Below are positions 1-8,322 of a stretch of 21,930 nt of DNA, in pieces. Both the position numbers and the translations under genes were made by a program. The stretch is from Clostridia bacterium. GTDB lineage: Bacteria > Bacillota > Clostridia > Christensenellales > Borkfalkiaceae. Each line of letters starts with the position of its first letter. The first letter of the stretch is position 1. The stretch covers positions 1 through 21,930 of the forward strand of contig CAAGGZ010000102.1 in assembly GCA_900769545.1 (NCBI GenBank), written 5' to 3'. The notes below the pieces were generated by a model. The model saw only the letters and a list, made by a program, of their open reading frames with translations. It made no database searches and had not been told where the DNA came from.

Positions 1-2017
1 ACGTGTAGTTCTGCAATGCGAATTCATAAGGTACTTCTTCTGCAAAGCTATATACATAGTCTGCCGTATCTTCGGGAAGATAGGTGCTAAGCGCATACGC
101 CACCGCGTCTACCGTGCAATCGATACCGTCGCCTTCTTCTACACCGAACGTGAAGCTTTCCGTAGAGCCGTCAAGCTTGTTGATCGTTACCGTGTAAGGA
201 GTTACTTTCCATGCTGCATATACTGCCGTGTCTTCCGTTGCCGTGAAGCTTGCTTCTACAGCGTTACCTTCTACGTCCGTCCAGCCAAGGAATTCCTTGC
301 CTTCTGCCGTAGGCGCTTCCAACGTTACCGTTGCGCCGTACGTCGTATCAATTGTCGTTACGCAATCGGGATCCAATCTGGGATTACCGGTGATTACCGA
401 AATCGCTACGGGAGTTGCCCAAACGGTAGCCGTAATATCTTCCGAAACAACGTATTCGGAATTTGCATGGTTTGCAAAGCCTTTTACAACCGTAACTTCA
501 ACCGACTTAGCGCCTGCTGCCAAGAGCGAAGCAATATAATCCTTATGAACGTAAATCGTCAACTTGTTGCCTGCGCCTCTGATAAGCGTAGGGTTCTGGA
601 ACAACTGAGCGCCCGTACCAGTAGGTTCCAACTCATCGTTCGTCCAAGGACTGGTGCTGTATACGTAAGAGCTGTCGTCTACGGTAGCGTTAATATCAAA
701 CAAGGATACGCCGTTGATAAGGATACCCTTACGCATAGTCTGATAATGCGCTCCGAAATAGTTATAGTCATAGCTATCGCAAGTGGAGTTCCAACCGTCG
801 AACGTAATCTCAACCATGTAAAGTTCACCTGCGTCGCCAGTCGTCACAGCTTCGGAAATCGTAAGATTTTCATTCGTGATAAGATAGGTACTATTGATAA
901 AGAGACCTGCTTCCCAACGAACAAGCGTAATGTCTTCTTTTACTTCATAAACCGTACCGGTAGGATCTTGCGCCGAAGGGAATTGACAACCTGCAAGAAT
1001 CTTAATTTCCTGTACAGCTGCTCTTCCTGCTTCATTATTGATAGCACTGGGCCAACGTACAGACCAAGCGTCCTGTCTGCTCCATACGCGCGTGAATTTT
1101 TCACTAGGGTGACTAGACCAAAGTGCACCAAACTTCACGCCATCAACCAAGATATAATCGTAGAAATTGATTTGTTTCAAGAACTCATTGGTACCAGTCC
1201 AAGTAACATCGCCTGTGGTAGGATAATCGCATGCGCTAAGATAGAAGGATAAGAATGTATCTCCGTCAACACCAGTGAACTGACCATTACGACCGTCAAT
1301 CTTGATTACAGACGTTTCTTCAACCTTCAAATTCAAAACGGGAATAGAAGCTTCGCCGATATATTTATCAGGAATGCACAAAGAATTGGATTTATAAATT
1401 ACGTCGTCGGATACACAGAAGCTGTAGCTGTCCGTTTCAAAAAGGAAATCCTTCGTAATTCTAACTTCTGTAATATCCGCAGTAGCCAAATAGCTGTTGG
1501 GGATATACATATCAATCGTGCTACCAGCTAAACCTGCGCCATGGTTAACAAGCTTGATAAAGATAGGAGCATAAACAGCGTTACCATTATTTACGTCATG
1601 CGAAATTTCATGGTTAAACGGCAACGATGCGTCCCAAGTAATGGGAGAGTCTGCGCCGCTTTCAATGAGCGCCTTATATTCAGCGTTATGCTGACTGATA
1701 GACTTTCCGTTTACCAATACGTTGTCCAATACGCTTGCAGGCAATTTGGAATTGTTTACTGAAGCACCTGCTTCCGTCCAATCCGCAGCCAAACCCTGCG
1801 CATTCAAACGGATATGCGTCATATTGCCCGTATAGTCACCTGCGCCCCAATTGATTTTATTAAGCGCGCTTGCAAAATCAATCGGCGTCTTGGCGGTTTC
1901 TTCCGCCTGAGCCACATCTGCATTGTTCGCGTTAATCGTTTTAATAGCGCCAAAGCCTGCGCCAACGAATAACGTTGCCAACGCAAATGTCAAAAGTTTT
2001 TTGGTTACTTTCTTCAT
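1..2017 (-). CDS. Secreted modular surface protein with InlB-type repeat (3' end beyond window)
   Basis: The minus frame was read codon by codon and has no stop from 2017 to the window edge (672 codons, no stop codon reached). The start at 2017 is preferred over the in-frame ATG at 2023 because AGGAGG at 2025-2030 lies 7 bases from the former and 1 from the latter. A signal peptide starts MKKVTKKLLTFALATLF and probably ends at AQA/EE near residue 38. Three related modules follow at roughly 63-200, 250-365 and 394-532. They share a phrase like ILINGVSL in the middle and end in a strand pair such as VVKGF...YVVSEDIT. Residues ~552-602 match the InlB/Listeria-Bacteroides repeat style (EFLGW...AVYAAWK), which in that family is a surface beta-grasp module. 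The protein is probably exported and surface-exposed; ligand and anchor are unknown because the C-terminus is missing. Confidence 0.85.
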   Translation of the reverse strand, partial: MKKVTKKLLTFALATLFVGAGFGAIKTINANNADVAQAEETAKTPIDFASALNKINWGAGDYTGNMTHIRLNAQGLAADWTEAGASVNNSKLPASVLDNVLVNGKSISQHNAEYKALIESGADSPITWDASLPFNHEISHDVNNGNAVYAPIFIKLVNHGAGLAGSTIDMYIPNSYLATADITEVRITKDFLFETDSYSFCVSDDVIYKSNSLCIPDKYIGEASIPVLNLKVEETSVIKIDGRNGQFTGVDGDTFLSFYLSACDYPTTGDVTWTGTNEFLKQINFYDYILVDGVKFGALWSSHPSEKFTRVWSRQDAWSVRWPSAINNEAGRAAVQEIKILAGCQFPSAQDPTGTVYEVKEDITLVRWEAGLFINSTYLITNENLTISEAVTTGDAGELYMVEITFDGWNSTCDSYDYNYFGAHYQTMRKGILINGVSLFDINATVDDSSYVYSTSPWTNDELEPTGTGAQLFQNPTLIRGAGNKLTIYVHKDYIASLLAAGAKSVEVTVVKGFANHANSEYVVSEDITATVWATPVAISVITGNPRLDPDCVTTIDTTYGATVTLEAPTAEGKEFLGWTDVEGNAVEASFTATEDTAVYAAWKVTPYTVTINKLDGSTESFTFGVEEGDGIDCTVDAVAYALSTYLPEDTADYVYSFAEEVPYEFALQNYT

Positions 2018-2063
2018 TTTCATTCCTCCTTGAATGATTTTTATTTTTGTTAAAAGCCAAAAG

Positions 2064-2079
2064 ACCCCAACAAAGGGGT
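2064..2079 (-). promoter_or_regulatory. Leader hairpin, possible attenuator
   Basis: Within the leader of the surface-protein gene the minus strand reads ACCCC, a six-base loop, GGGGT, then CTTTTGGCTTTT. The stem is only 5 bp and the T-run is interrupted, so it could be a weak terminator (attenuator) or a simple mRNA-stabilising hairpin. I see no known riboswitch around it. Confidence 0.35.
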
Positions 2080-2132
2080 TTTATACGTTCCACACATCCT
2101 TACTCGCGCGGAAAATATAATGTTACTCTTAT

Positions 2133-2161
2133 ATTATACCTTAAAATTTTCCATCTGTAAA
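2133..2161 (-). promoter_or_regulatory. Sigma-A promoter of the 1-2017 surface-protein gene
   Basis: On the minus strand TTTACA (2156-2161) and TATAAT (2133-2138) are separated by exactly 17 bases. Transcription would start near 2126, leaving a leader of about 110 bases before the ATG at 2017. It lies after the terminator of the upstream operon, so this gene is an independent unit. Confidence 0.85.
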
Positions 2162-2216
2162 GACCTTTTTTTAATTTTTTTGTGTCAAAATTTAATATGT
2201 TTACATAGTAACGCAT

Positions 2217-2244
2217 AAAAAAGGCGGAGATTCCTCTCCGCCTT
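2217..2244 (-). terminator. Rho-independent terminator of the transport/lipoprotein operon
   Basis: A perfect 10-bp stem (AAGGCGGAGA / TCTCCGCCTT) with a 4-base loop is followed on the minus strand by six T. It starts 11 bases after the stop codon of the last lipoprotein gene and ends the operon. Confidence 0.95.
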
Positions 2245-2255
2245 GTCCTTAAAAC

Positions 2256-3974
2256 TTAGTCCCAAGAATGTAATTCTTCGTTGAGCATTGTGCCGCTTTC
2301 GTAAATATCCTTGAACTGCGCGCGCATTACGGGAAGATAATCCACCGACATTGCGTACTGATAGGTCATAGGTATATACGACTTCATTGTCCAAGACACT
2401 ACGGGAGCGGTATAACAGGTGTTCCCCGTATAACAGCTCTGCCATTGAGACGTAGCGTCGGGCTTGTTATACTTATACTGGTTGGGGTCAGCCATAGGCG
2501 AATTATACGCGTCCTTATTGCCCACATAGTCCTTGTGTACGGACGCATTACTTCTACCCGAAACGTACACGTCGGTATTGGGAATGTACACGCCAACGCC
2601 GAAGCCCTCGTCGTTTACCCAAGCAAACCAATCTTCCGCGGGGTCGTAGTTTCTTTTTGCGCTTTTTACCCAAGAACCCAATTCACTTTCCCAATTGAGC
2701 TCCCCATCCGTCCAAGGATAGGAACCCTCATAACAAACGTAGTTATGCAAAGGATGAACAACGTAAGCCGCAGGCAATTCGTTGGAGTGCAGAGGCACAT
2801 TTTCCAAGTCCTCAAAACCGTTCCAATCGACGAAGCGGTTGGTAACGTAAACGATGTCCGCTTTTACCGTATACCAGTTTTCCATATACGACTTTGTCGT
2901 AACGCCGCCGATTACCGTATTTTTCAAGCCTCTTCCGTCGTCGCCTTTCGCCCAGTCCATCGCTCTTGTTTTGAAGTAGAGCTGATTATCCGTCACTTCA
3001 TAGTCGATAATCTGAGAGGGGTTACAAGCGCAGTCGCCGCCCTGTACGGGGTTATACGGCCAGTAGTAGCCATCTTTATCCGCCGTCGTACACCAAGCGC
3101 GTTCGTAGCCGTTTGCGCCATAGTCCGCAGGCAATTTACCCTCGTAGCAACCGCTCGCCACCATTTTATCATGCGTGTCCGCGCTGGTACCGCCGACGTT
3201 TGCATAGAAGCTCTGCTGGAACTGTCTGCCTGCGTCGTAAATGTTGATGAGGTTTACGTTCGAGGAAAGAGCTTGTTTACAATCCGCTTTCGCGTTTACG
3301 CCGATTTCCACTTCGTCCTCGTTGCTGATGACTTCGTCAACCGTCTGTTTTACGCCGTTTTCATCGTAATAATACAATCTTTCAAGATAGGTCAAAGCGC
3401 CGCCCGTCGCAAGGTCTGCGCCGACTTTGATTGCGCCCTTTTCCACGTACAATTCCTGTTCGAATGCAGGAATGTCTCTGCCCGAAACGGAAATATCCGT
3501 TACGGTAACGCTGCCTTCGGTTTCGCTCTTATTGGTGAGCGTAACTTTTTGCAAAATCTTGTCAAACTTACCCTTCGCATTTGCGCGGTAGCTGTCAAGG
3601 AACTGTTTAAATTCCACTACCGTCGTGCCATCGGAAGCCTCGATGAAGAATTCTTCCGTAACCACCTGCGTTTCGTTGTTTACGTTTGCATAAATAAATT
3701 CACCGTACAAATGCACGTTTGTTTTTACGCTGACTTTGATATAGTTTCTGCCTGTAATGTCTTTGTTGACGTTCATCGTCAACGTTTCGCCAGCCGCAAG
3801 CGTTTCTGCCCCCTGCGCGCCGAGTACGTTTACAAACGCCAAAGCGTCCGTCTCGCCGCTCGAAGAGGAAGACGAAGAATTTCCGCCGCCCAAGCCGCTC
3901 AATAAAGCGCAGCTCCCGAGCGTGCTAAGCGAAAGAAGCATAGCCAATACAGCCGCTATTTTTTTCATTTTCAT
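2256..3974 (-). CDS. Secreted lipoprotein, paralogue of its upstream neighbour (uncharacterised family)
   Basis: 572 aa. A lipoprotein signal peptide ends in LGSC (Cys22), followed by a Ser-rich linker. The SD AAGGAGA (3982-3988) overlaps the stop codon of the upstream gene, so translation is probably coupled. Two parts can be seen: an N-terminal beta-rich region (~40-180) and a larger conserved domain. The latter carries NLINIYDAGRQFQQSFYA (~240), YWPYNPVQGGD (~301), RAMDWAKG (~335), ELPAAYVV (~396) and WFAWVNDEGFGVGVY (~448). The same phrases occur in the 3987-5636 product, which shows a tandem duplication. The motif set (NLIN.yD.GR, Y/W.P.NPVQ.GD, ELPA) reminds me of a conserved family of secreted bacterial proteins of unknown activity. 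Its aromatic and acidic residues suit carbohydrate binding or cleavage, but that is inference. Last gene of the operon. Confidence 0.85.
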   Translation of the reverse strand: MKMKKIAAVLAMLLSLSTLGSCALLSGLGGGNSSSSSSSGETDALAFVNVLGAQGAETLAAGETLTMNVNKDITGRNYIKVSVKTNVHLYGEFIYANVNNETQVVTEEFFIEASDGTTVVEFKQFLDSYRANAKGKFDKILQKVTLTNKSETEGSVTVTDISVSGRDIPAFEQELYVEKGAIKVGADLATGGALTYLERLYYYDENGVKQTVDEVISNEDEVEIGVNAKADCKQALSSNVNLINIYDAGRQFQQSFYANVGGTSADTHDKMVASGCYEGKLPADYGANGYERAWCTTADKDGYYWPYNPVQGGDCACNPSQIIDYEVTDNQLYFKTRAMDWAKGDDGRGLKNTVIGGVTTKSYMENWYTVKADIVYVTNRFVDWNGFEDLENVPLHSNELPAAYVVHPLHNYVCYEGSYPWTDGELNWESELGSWVKSAKRNYDPAEDWFAWVNDEGFGVGVYIPNTDVYVSGRSNASVHKDYVGNKDAYNSPMADPNQYKYNKPDATSQWQSCYTGNTCYTAPVVSWTMKSYIPMTYQYAMSVDYLPVMRAQFKDIYESGTMLNEELHSWD

Positions 3975-3986
3975 AGTTATTTCTCC

Positions 3987-5636
3987 TTATTTCCATTCAT
4001 CAAACATTTCGTTTTGCATACCGCCGTCTTCGTACAATGCCTTAAACTGCTGACGCATTACCGAAACGTAGTCTACCGAAATTGCATAGGAATAGTTCAT
4101 TTTTTCATAAGTCCTCATCGTCCACTGTACCACGGGCGCGGTGTAGCTCAAGTTGAACACGTACGCGCTGGTGTAATCAGACGTAGGATAAGGCTTATTG
4201 GAAAGCAAAGTTTTGTTTTCTACCATTGGCGAAGAATACGCGCCTTTATTAAGGGAATTTTCACTGCTGGTTGTGATACGAGAACGGCTCGTAGAATAAT
4301 AATCGGTGTTCGCCACGTAAATCCCGACGCCGAAATCGTTGTCGTTGACCCAAGCAAACCAATCTTCCGAATGATTGTCAATTCGCACCGCATTCGCGCT
4401 TGTCGTAGGATAGAGATCGTCTTTATGACGTTCCAACTCGCCGTTCGACCAAGGGAACATACCCGTATAACATACCAAATTGTTGAAAGGATGCACGATA
4501 AAGGTCGCAGGGAGCTCGTTCGTGTGTACGGGAACGGTCTTCATATCCGTAAAGCCGTTCCAATCGATGAACGTGTTCTCTACAATAACCATACCGTTTT
4601 GAATACGGTACCAATTCTCCATATAAGACTTGGTTGTCGAGCCGCCCTCATAGGTATTAGGCAGGTTGAATTTCTGTATCCAACCCTTCGCCCAGTCCAT
4701 CGCGCGCACTTTTACATAAATGTAATTGTTCGTGACTTCATAGTCGATAATCTGCCCCGGATTGTTTGCGCAGTCGCCTGCCTGTACGGGATTATACGGC
4801 CAATACCAACCGTCTGCGCTACCCGTATAGCAGTAGCTTCTCGTATAGCCATTTTCACCGTTCGTCGCAGACATGGTACCGCCAACGTTGGCATAATAGC
4901 TCTGTTGTACCTGTCTGCCTGCGTCGTAAAGATTGATGAGATTCACCGACGAGGAAAGGTGCGTTTTGCAGTCCTCTTTTGCATTGACGTCAATGACAAC
5001 GTTGCCGTCATTATCGATAACTTCGTCAACCGTCTCGCCGCCGTAGCTCGTTCGCTCCAAGTACGAGAGCGTACCGCCCGTCGCAAGGTCTGCGCCGATT
5101 TTGAGCTCCCCTTTTTCAAGGTAAACCATCATTGCGTCCGTAGGAAATTCCCTACCCGAAACCGATGCGTCTAAAAGGGTTACTTTGCCCTCTTTACCGC
5201 TCTTGTTCGTCAGCTTGATACTCTTTAATACTTTATCGAATTTCCCCAACGCATTCGAGCGGTAGGTGTCGAGGAATTGCTTGAATTCCACTTCCTCTAC
5301 GCCGTCAGAAGCCTCGATGAAAAATTCCTCCGTGGCAATCTGCGCAGGGTCGTTGACGTTGGCATAAACGTATTCGCCCAAAAGCTGTACGTCTGTTTTC
5401 AACGTCAGCTTGATATAGTTTTTGCCCGAAATATCTTTATTGACGTTATAGGTTATACTGTCGTTCACCGCAAGCGTTTTCTGCGCTCCGTCTGCATATA
5501 CACTGGAAAAAGCGGTGTTATCCACAGTTTCCGAGGTGGAGCTATCCACGCTACTACCGCCGATGATACCGCAACCGCCAATGGTACCGAGCGAAAGAAA
5601 CATCGCCAATGCCAAAGCAATTTTTTTAAGTTTCAT
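3987..5636 (-). CDS. Secreted lipoprotein, paralogue of its downstream neighbour (uncharacterised family)
   Basis: 549 aa from the ATG at 5636. An in-frame ATG at 5648 would add MVAI. I prefer 5636 because MKLKKIALALAM aligns with the start of the paralogue and GGTGG lies 5 bases upstream. The lipobox is IGGC (Cys22), followed by a Ser/Asp/Thr linker. The body carries the family signature: GADLATGGTLSYLER, NLINLYDAGRQVQQSYYA (~230), YWPYNPVQAGD (~275), RAMDWAKG, ELPATFIV (~372) and WFAWVNDNDFGVGIYV (~424). Compared with the 2256-3974 copy, it lacks the tyrosine-rich insert after the YLER phrase and differs in the segment before YWPYNP. It probably sits on the outer face of the membrane and handles the same or a related glycan. 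The specific role is unknown. Confidence 0.85.
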   Translation of the reverse strand: MKLKKIALALAMFLSLGTIGGCGIIGGSSVDSSTSETVDNTAFSSVYADGAQKTLAVNDSITYNVNKDISGKNYIKLTLKTDVQLLGEYVYANVNDPAQIATEEFFIEASDGVEEVEFKQFLDTYRSNALGKFDKVLKSIKLTNKSGKEGKVTLLDASVSGREFPTDAMMVYLEKGELKIGADLATGGTLSYLERTSYGGETVDEVIDNDGNVVIDVNAKEDCKTHLSSSVNLINLYDAGRQVQQSYYANVGGTMSATNGENGYTRSYCYTGSADGWYWPYNPVQAGDCANNPGQIIDYEVTNNYIYVKVRAMDWAKGWIQKFNLPNTYEGGSTTKSYMENWYRIQNGMVIVENTFIDWNGFTDMKTVPVHTNELPATFIVHPFNNLVCYTGMFPWSNGELERHKDDLYPTTSANAVRIDNHSEDWFAWVNDNDFGVGIYVANTDYYSTSRSRITTSSENSLNKGAYSSPMVENKTLLSNKPYPTSDYTSAYVFNLSYTAPVVQWTMRTYEKMNYSYAISVDYVSVMRQQFKALYEDGGMQNEMFDEWK

Positions 5637-5654
5637 AATCGCCACCATATATAC

Positions 5655-5691
5655 GCCTTAAGGAGAATCAAAGAATGATTCCCCTTAAAGC
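5655..5691 (-). other. Long intergenic stem-loop inside the operon
   Basis: In the RNA of the minus strand, bases 5691-5676 pair with 5670-5655 to form a 16-bp stem with two G-U pairs and a 5-base loop. It lies between the stop of the 860-aa lipoprotein gene and the start of the next lipoprotein gene. No T-run follows, so it is not a normal terminator. It could be an RNA-processing or 3'-protecting structure that sets different expression of genes before and after it. Confidence 0.7.
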
Positions 5692-5700
5692 CATTACATT

Positions 5701-8283
5701 TTAGAGAATTACAATTGCACGAATGTAAATGGAACCAACGTAGTTGGGATCCGTAAAGATACAATGGATACACGACATTGCCTTTTCCGCAAGGTTTTCA
5801 GCCGTGAGGTTGTTGAACTGCGTCAAATCAATCTCTGCGGACAACCATTCGTCTTCGCCCATCATCGTTTCAATCTGAACGTCACGCATACCGCCGCCGG
5901 TAGGATCGCCAGGCTGCGAAATTGCTTCCTTCCAGGAATCGTCTTCCGTAACGTCCGTAAGACCGAAACCAACGTTCAACCAAGCCGCCGCGCCTCTGTT
6001 CTGATAGATAATAACAAGCTTCGTCTTGCCTTCCAACGCGAAGTTACCTTCACCAACGTCGTTTTGCTTCATTGCGCCCATGTACGCGTTCATATACTGC
6101 ATACGTGCGCTCTGCGAATATTTATTTGCCGAAAGACCGATGTCGTAACTACTTGTAATTGCCCACTTGAAACGATCCACAACGTTGGAAACGAAACCGG
6201 AATCCGAATAGTCAAGCGCCGTTGCAGGAAGCTTGAATTTAAAGTTGGAAATGGTGATTTCACCCGTGCCTTCAAAGCTTACCTTAATATTTTGCACAAG
6301 ACCGTTTGCTTCAAAAGGAACGTATGCCGACTGCGCGCCGTCTCCTGCTACAACGTCATACGTGTAGGTCGAAACAACAGGTTCTTCCAAACCGCAAGCC
6401 AACGTAAGCTCTACGATTACCTTCGTGATGCCTTCGCTTGCCATTGCATAGTTGAGCGTCATACCTTCATAACCAACGGTTGTGAAACGGCTGTAATATG
6501 CTCGTTCAAACGAAGCGCCGTCTTCAAGAATGTTGAACTTCGTACCCTTGTTATTAAAGTCGTAGCTTACTTCCAACTGGTCGCTGTTTTCAATGTCAAA
6601 CAAATTCTTATCGTTGAAGTTGAAACCAGGAATCTGAATTACTTCAAATTCACCAAATTCAACGCTTTCAAACAAGATTGCATTGTCAACGCCCACGCTG
6701 TCGTAAAGGAAGCTGAGGCTTTCCAAAATACCGTTCCAGTTATCCGCGCCGAACATATTCAACGTGTATTCCGTTACTTCCGAACGAGCGTTAATCGAGA
6801 GCGCGCGTTCTGCCGAACGGCCGAGCTTGTTTCTGTATCGAATCTTAAGCGTCGTGGCATAGCCGTAGTTTCTAAGACGAATCTTAAGCGTCGTCATTTC
6901 TTCAAGATCAATTCTTTCATCTTCCGAAGGCGAAAGCACGAGCGTCGTACCCGTCTGACGGAAAGGCGAATACATAACAAGACCTTCCGTCTTATCATAC
7001 GTTTCTACCATACCGCTTGCAAGCGCATTGTCTTTAGGGAATACCCAACCAACTACGTCCTGCTGGCTATCTGCAACTGCTTGAACCGCCGCTGCTTCAT
7101 CGTCTTCCAAGAGCTCTTGAACTTCCGCAGAGTCTTCCGTATTGACATACGTAGGATCTGCAACGCCTTCAATGGACTTAATCCAAACTTCGTTGGAAAG
7201 GTCGTCTTCGTTTTCCGAAACATAACCAGAGTCAATACGAAGCTGTACAAGCGTCGACGCGTTGCCCCAAAGCGAAATACCGTTGTGTACGGTTGCCGCA
7301 GCCAAGTCGAGCTCTTTTACAAGCCATTCGCTGTCTTCCGTCATATTCTTTTCATCGTCAAAATATCTATACGTACAAGCCGTCTTTTCCGTGAAGTGAG
7401 GCATATCTACGTATTCTTTCGTCGTGTCGTCATACCAAGCCACGAAATAGAACTTAAGCGTATTTGCGTTACCCATGTTCTTGAACGTAATTCTGATTTT
7501 CTGCGAAGCAGAAATATCTACTGTAACGTTCTTAAGAAGGATATGGGGGTCGCCTGCCGTCGAATAACCGAAGTTTGCTTTTACGTAAGCGTCTTCGCCT
7601 TCGCCAACTACTTCCAAGTTACCTGCCGTAGAGCCTGCGCCGGAAGGAGCTGCTTCCGCCGTGAAACGACGTTCAATCATATCTGCGCTGAAATAGAAAC
7701 TATCGCTTCTGTGGATATAAATATCCATAGATTCCGTTACGGGCGTACCAAATTCCACCTTTTCCGTATAAGCGGGATCGAGGAAGAAACCGTCGCTTCT
7801 GTAACCGTCGGAAAGAACGGACATATCGTTAAGCAATTCGCCTTCACGGTACTGTTCTTCATACATGGGCGTCTCTAAGTTATCGCCCAAGAAATATCTT
7901 ACGTTGTACTGGCTAATCCACTTTGCATACAAGGTCATATCCGTTTCTACAACGTCAATAAGGAAGTTCCACTTCGTCGTATATTCTGCGTCCGTGTACC
8001 AGCCTTCCACTTCTTCATTATTGGGGTTATCACCGATTACCGCAACGATGGGTTTATTTACCGTTTCACCGATTTCTACTTCCTGATCCATAATGTTATT
8101 GGTTTTCAGGGTTGTACAAAGGTCAAATTTTACCGTACAAGTAGTATCTTCCACGGAACTTTGCAGCGAACTATCACCGCCAACACTGCTACTGTTACCG
8201 CCGATAATCCCACAGGAGCCGAATGCAATCAAAGCCATTGTGCAAGCCGCGATGCTTCTCAGACATTTCTGCCATTTCTTCAT
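5701..8283 (-). CDS. Large lipoprotein with InlB-type repeats and several beta-sandwich, CBM-like modules
   Basis: 860 aa. The SD AAGGAGA is 6 bases from the ATG. The signal peptide ends in AFGSC (Cys24) and a Ser/Gly linker follows. Residues ~47-122 form an InlB/Listeria-Bacteroides-type repeat (GWYTDAEYTTKWNF...MTLYAKW) and ~123-193 look like a second, diverged one. Beyond that, three segments follow one pattern: ~225-373 (KIRITFKNMGNANTLKFYF), ~430-545 (LKIRLRNYGYATTLKIRYR) and ~715-860 (LVIIYQNRGAAAWLNVGF). Each ends in a strand such as VWIKSIE, ILFESVEF or IYIRAIVI. A related segment may occupy ~580-685. This resembles galactose-binding-fold carbohydrate modules, though no family is assigned. 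No catalytic signature is seen. Its role is probably capture of a glycan at the surface for the transporter encoded upstream. Confidence 0.85.
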   Translation of the reverse strand: MKKWQKCLRSIAACTMALIAFGSCGIIGGNSSSVGGDSSLQSSVEDTTCTVKFDLCTTLKTNNIMDQEVEIGETVNKPIVAVIGDNPNNEEVEGWYTDAEYTTKWNFLIDVVETDMTLYAKWISQYNVRYFLGDNLETPMYEEQYREGELLNDMSVLSDGYRSDGFFLDPAYTEKVEFGTPVTESMDIYIHRSDSFYFSADMIERRFTAEAAPSGAGSTAGNLEVVGEGEDAYVKANFGYSTAGDPHILLKNVTVDISASQKIRITFKNMGNANTLKFYFVAWYDDTTKEYVDMPHFTEKTACTYRYFDDEKNMTEDSEWLVKELDLAAATVHNGISLWGNASTLVQLRIDSGYVSENEDDLSNEVWIKSIEGVADPTYVNTEDSAEVQELLEDDEAAAVQAVADSQQDVVGWVFPKDNALASGMVETYDKTEGLVMYSPFRQTGTTLVLSPSEDERIDLEEMTTLKIRLRNYGYATTLKIRYRNKLGRSAERALSINARSEVTEYTLNMFGADNWNGILESLSFLYDSVGVDNAILFESVEFGEFEVIQIPGFNFNDKNLFDIENSDQLEVSYDFNNKGTKFNILEDGASFERAYYSRFTTVGYEGMTLNYAMASEGITKVIVELTLACGLEEPVVSTYTYDVVAGDGAQSAYVPFEANGLVQNIKVSFEGTGEITISNFKFKLPATALDYSDSGFVSNVVDRFKWAITSSYDIGLSANKYSQSARMQYMNAYMGAMKQNDVGEGNFALEGKTKLVIIYQNRGAAAWLNVGFGLTDVTEDDSWKEAISQPGDPTGGGMRDVQIETMMGEDEWLSAEIDLTQFNNLTAENLAEKAMSCIHCIFTDPNYVGSIYIRAIVIL

Positions 8284-8322
8284 AATTTTTCTCCTTATTT
8301 TTATTATTACTGAAACAGAGTC

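Noticed and set aside
2445..3905. Long plus-strand open frame (486 codons) opposite the lipoprotein gene
   Set aside because: It is the mirror of a minus-strand gene with signal peptide, SD and terminator. Its product is rich in Arg, Val and Phe with no domain, and no SD precedes it.
5764..7878. Plus-strand open frame of 704 codons opposite the 860-aa lipoprotein gene
   Set aside because: Antisense shadow caused by codon bias. The product is basic, Cys/Arg/Phe-rich and featureless, while the minus frame shows a lipobox and repeated modules.
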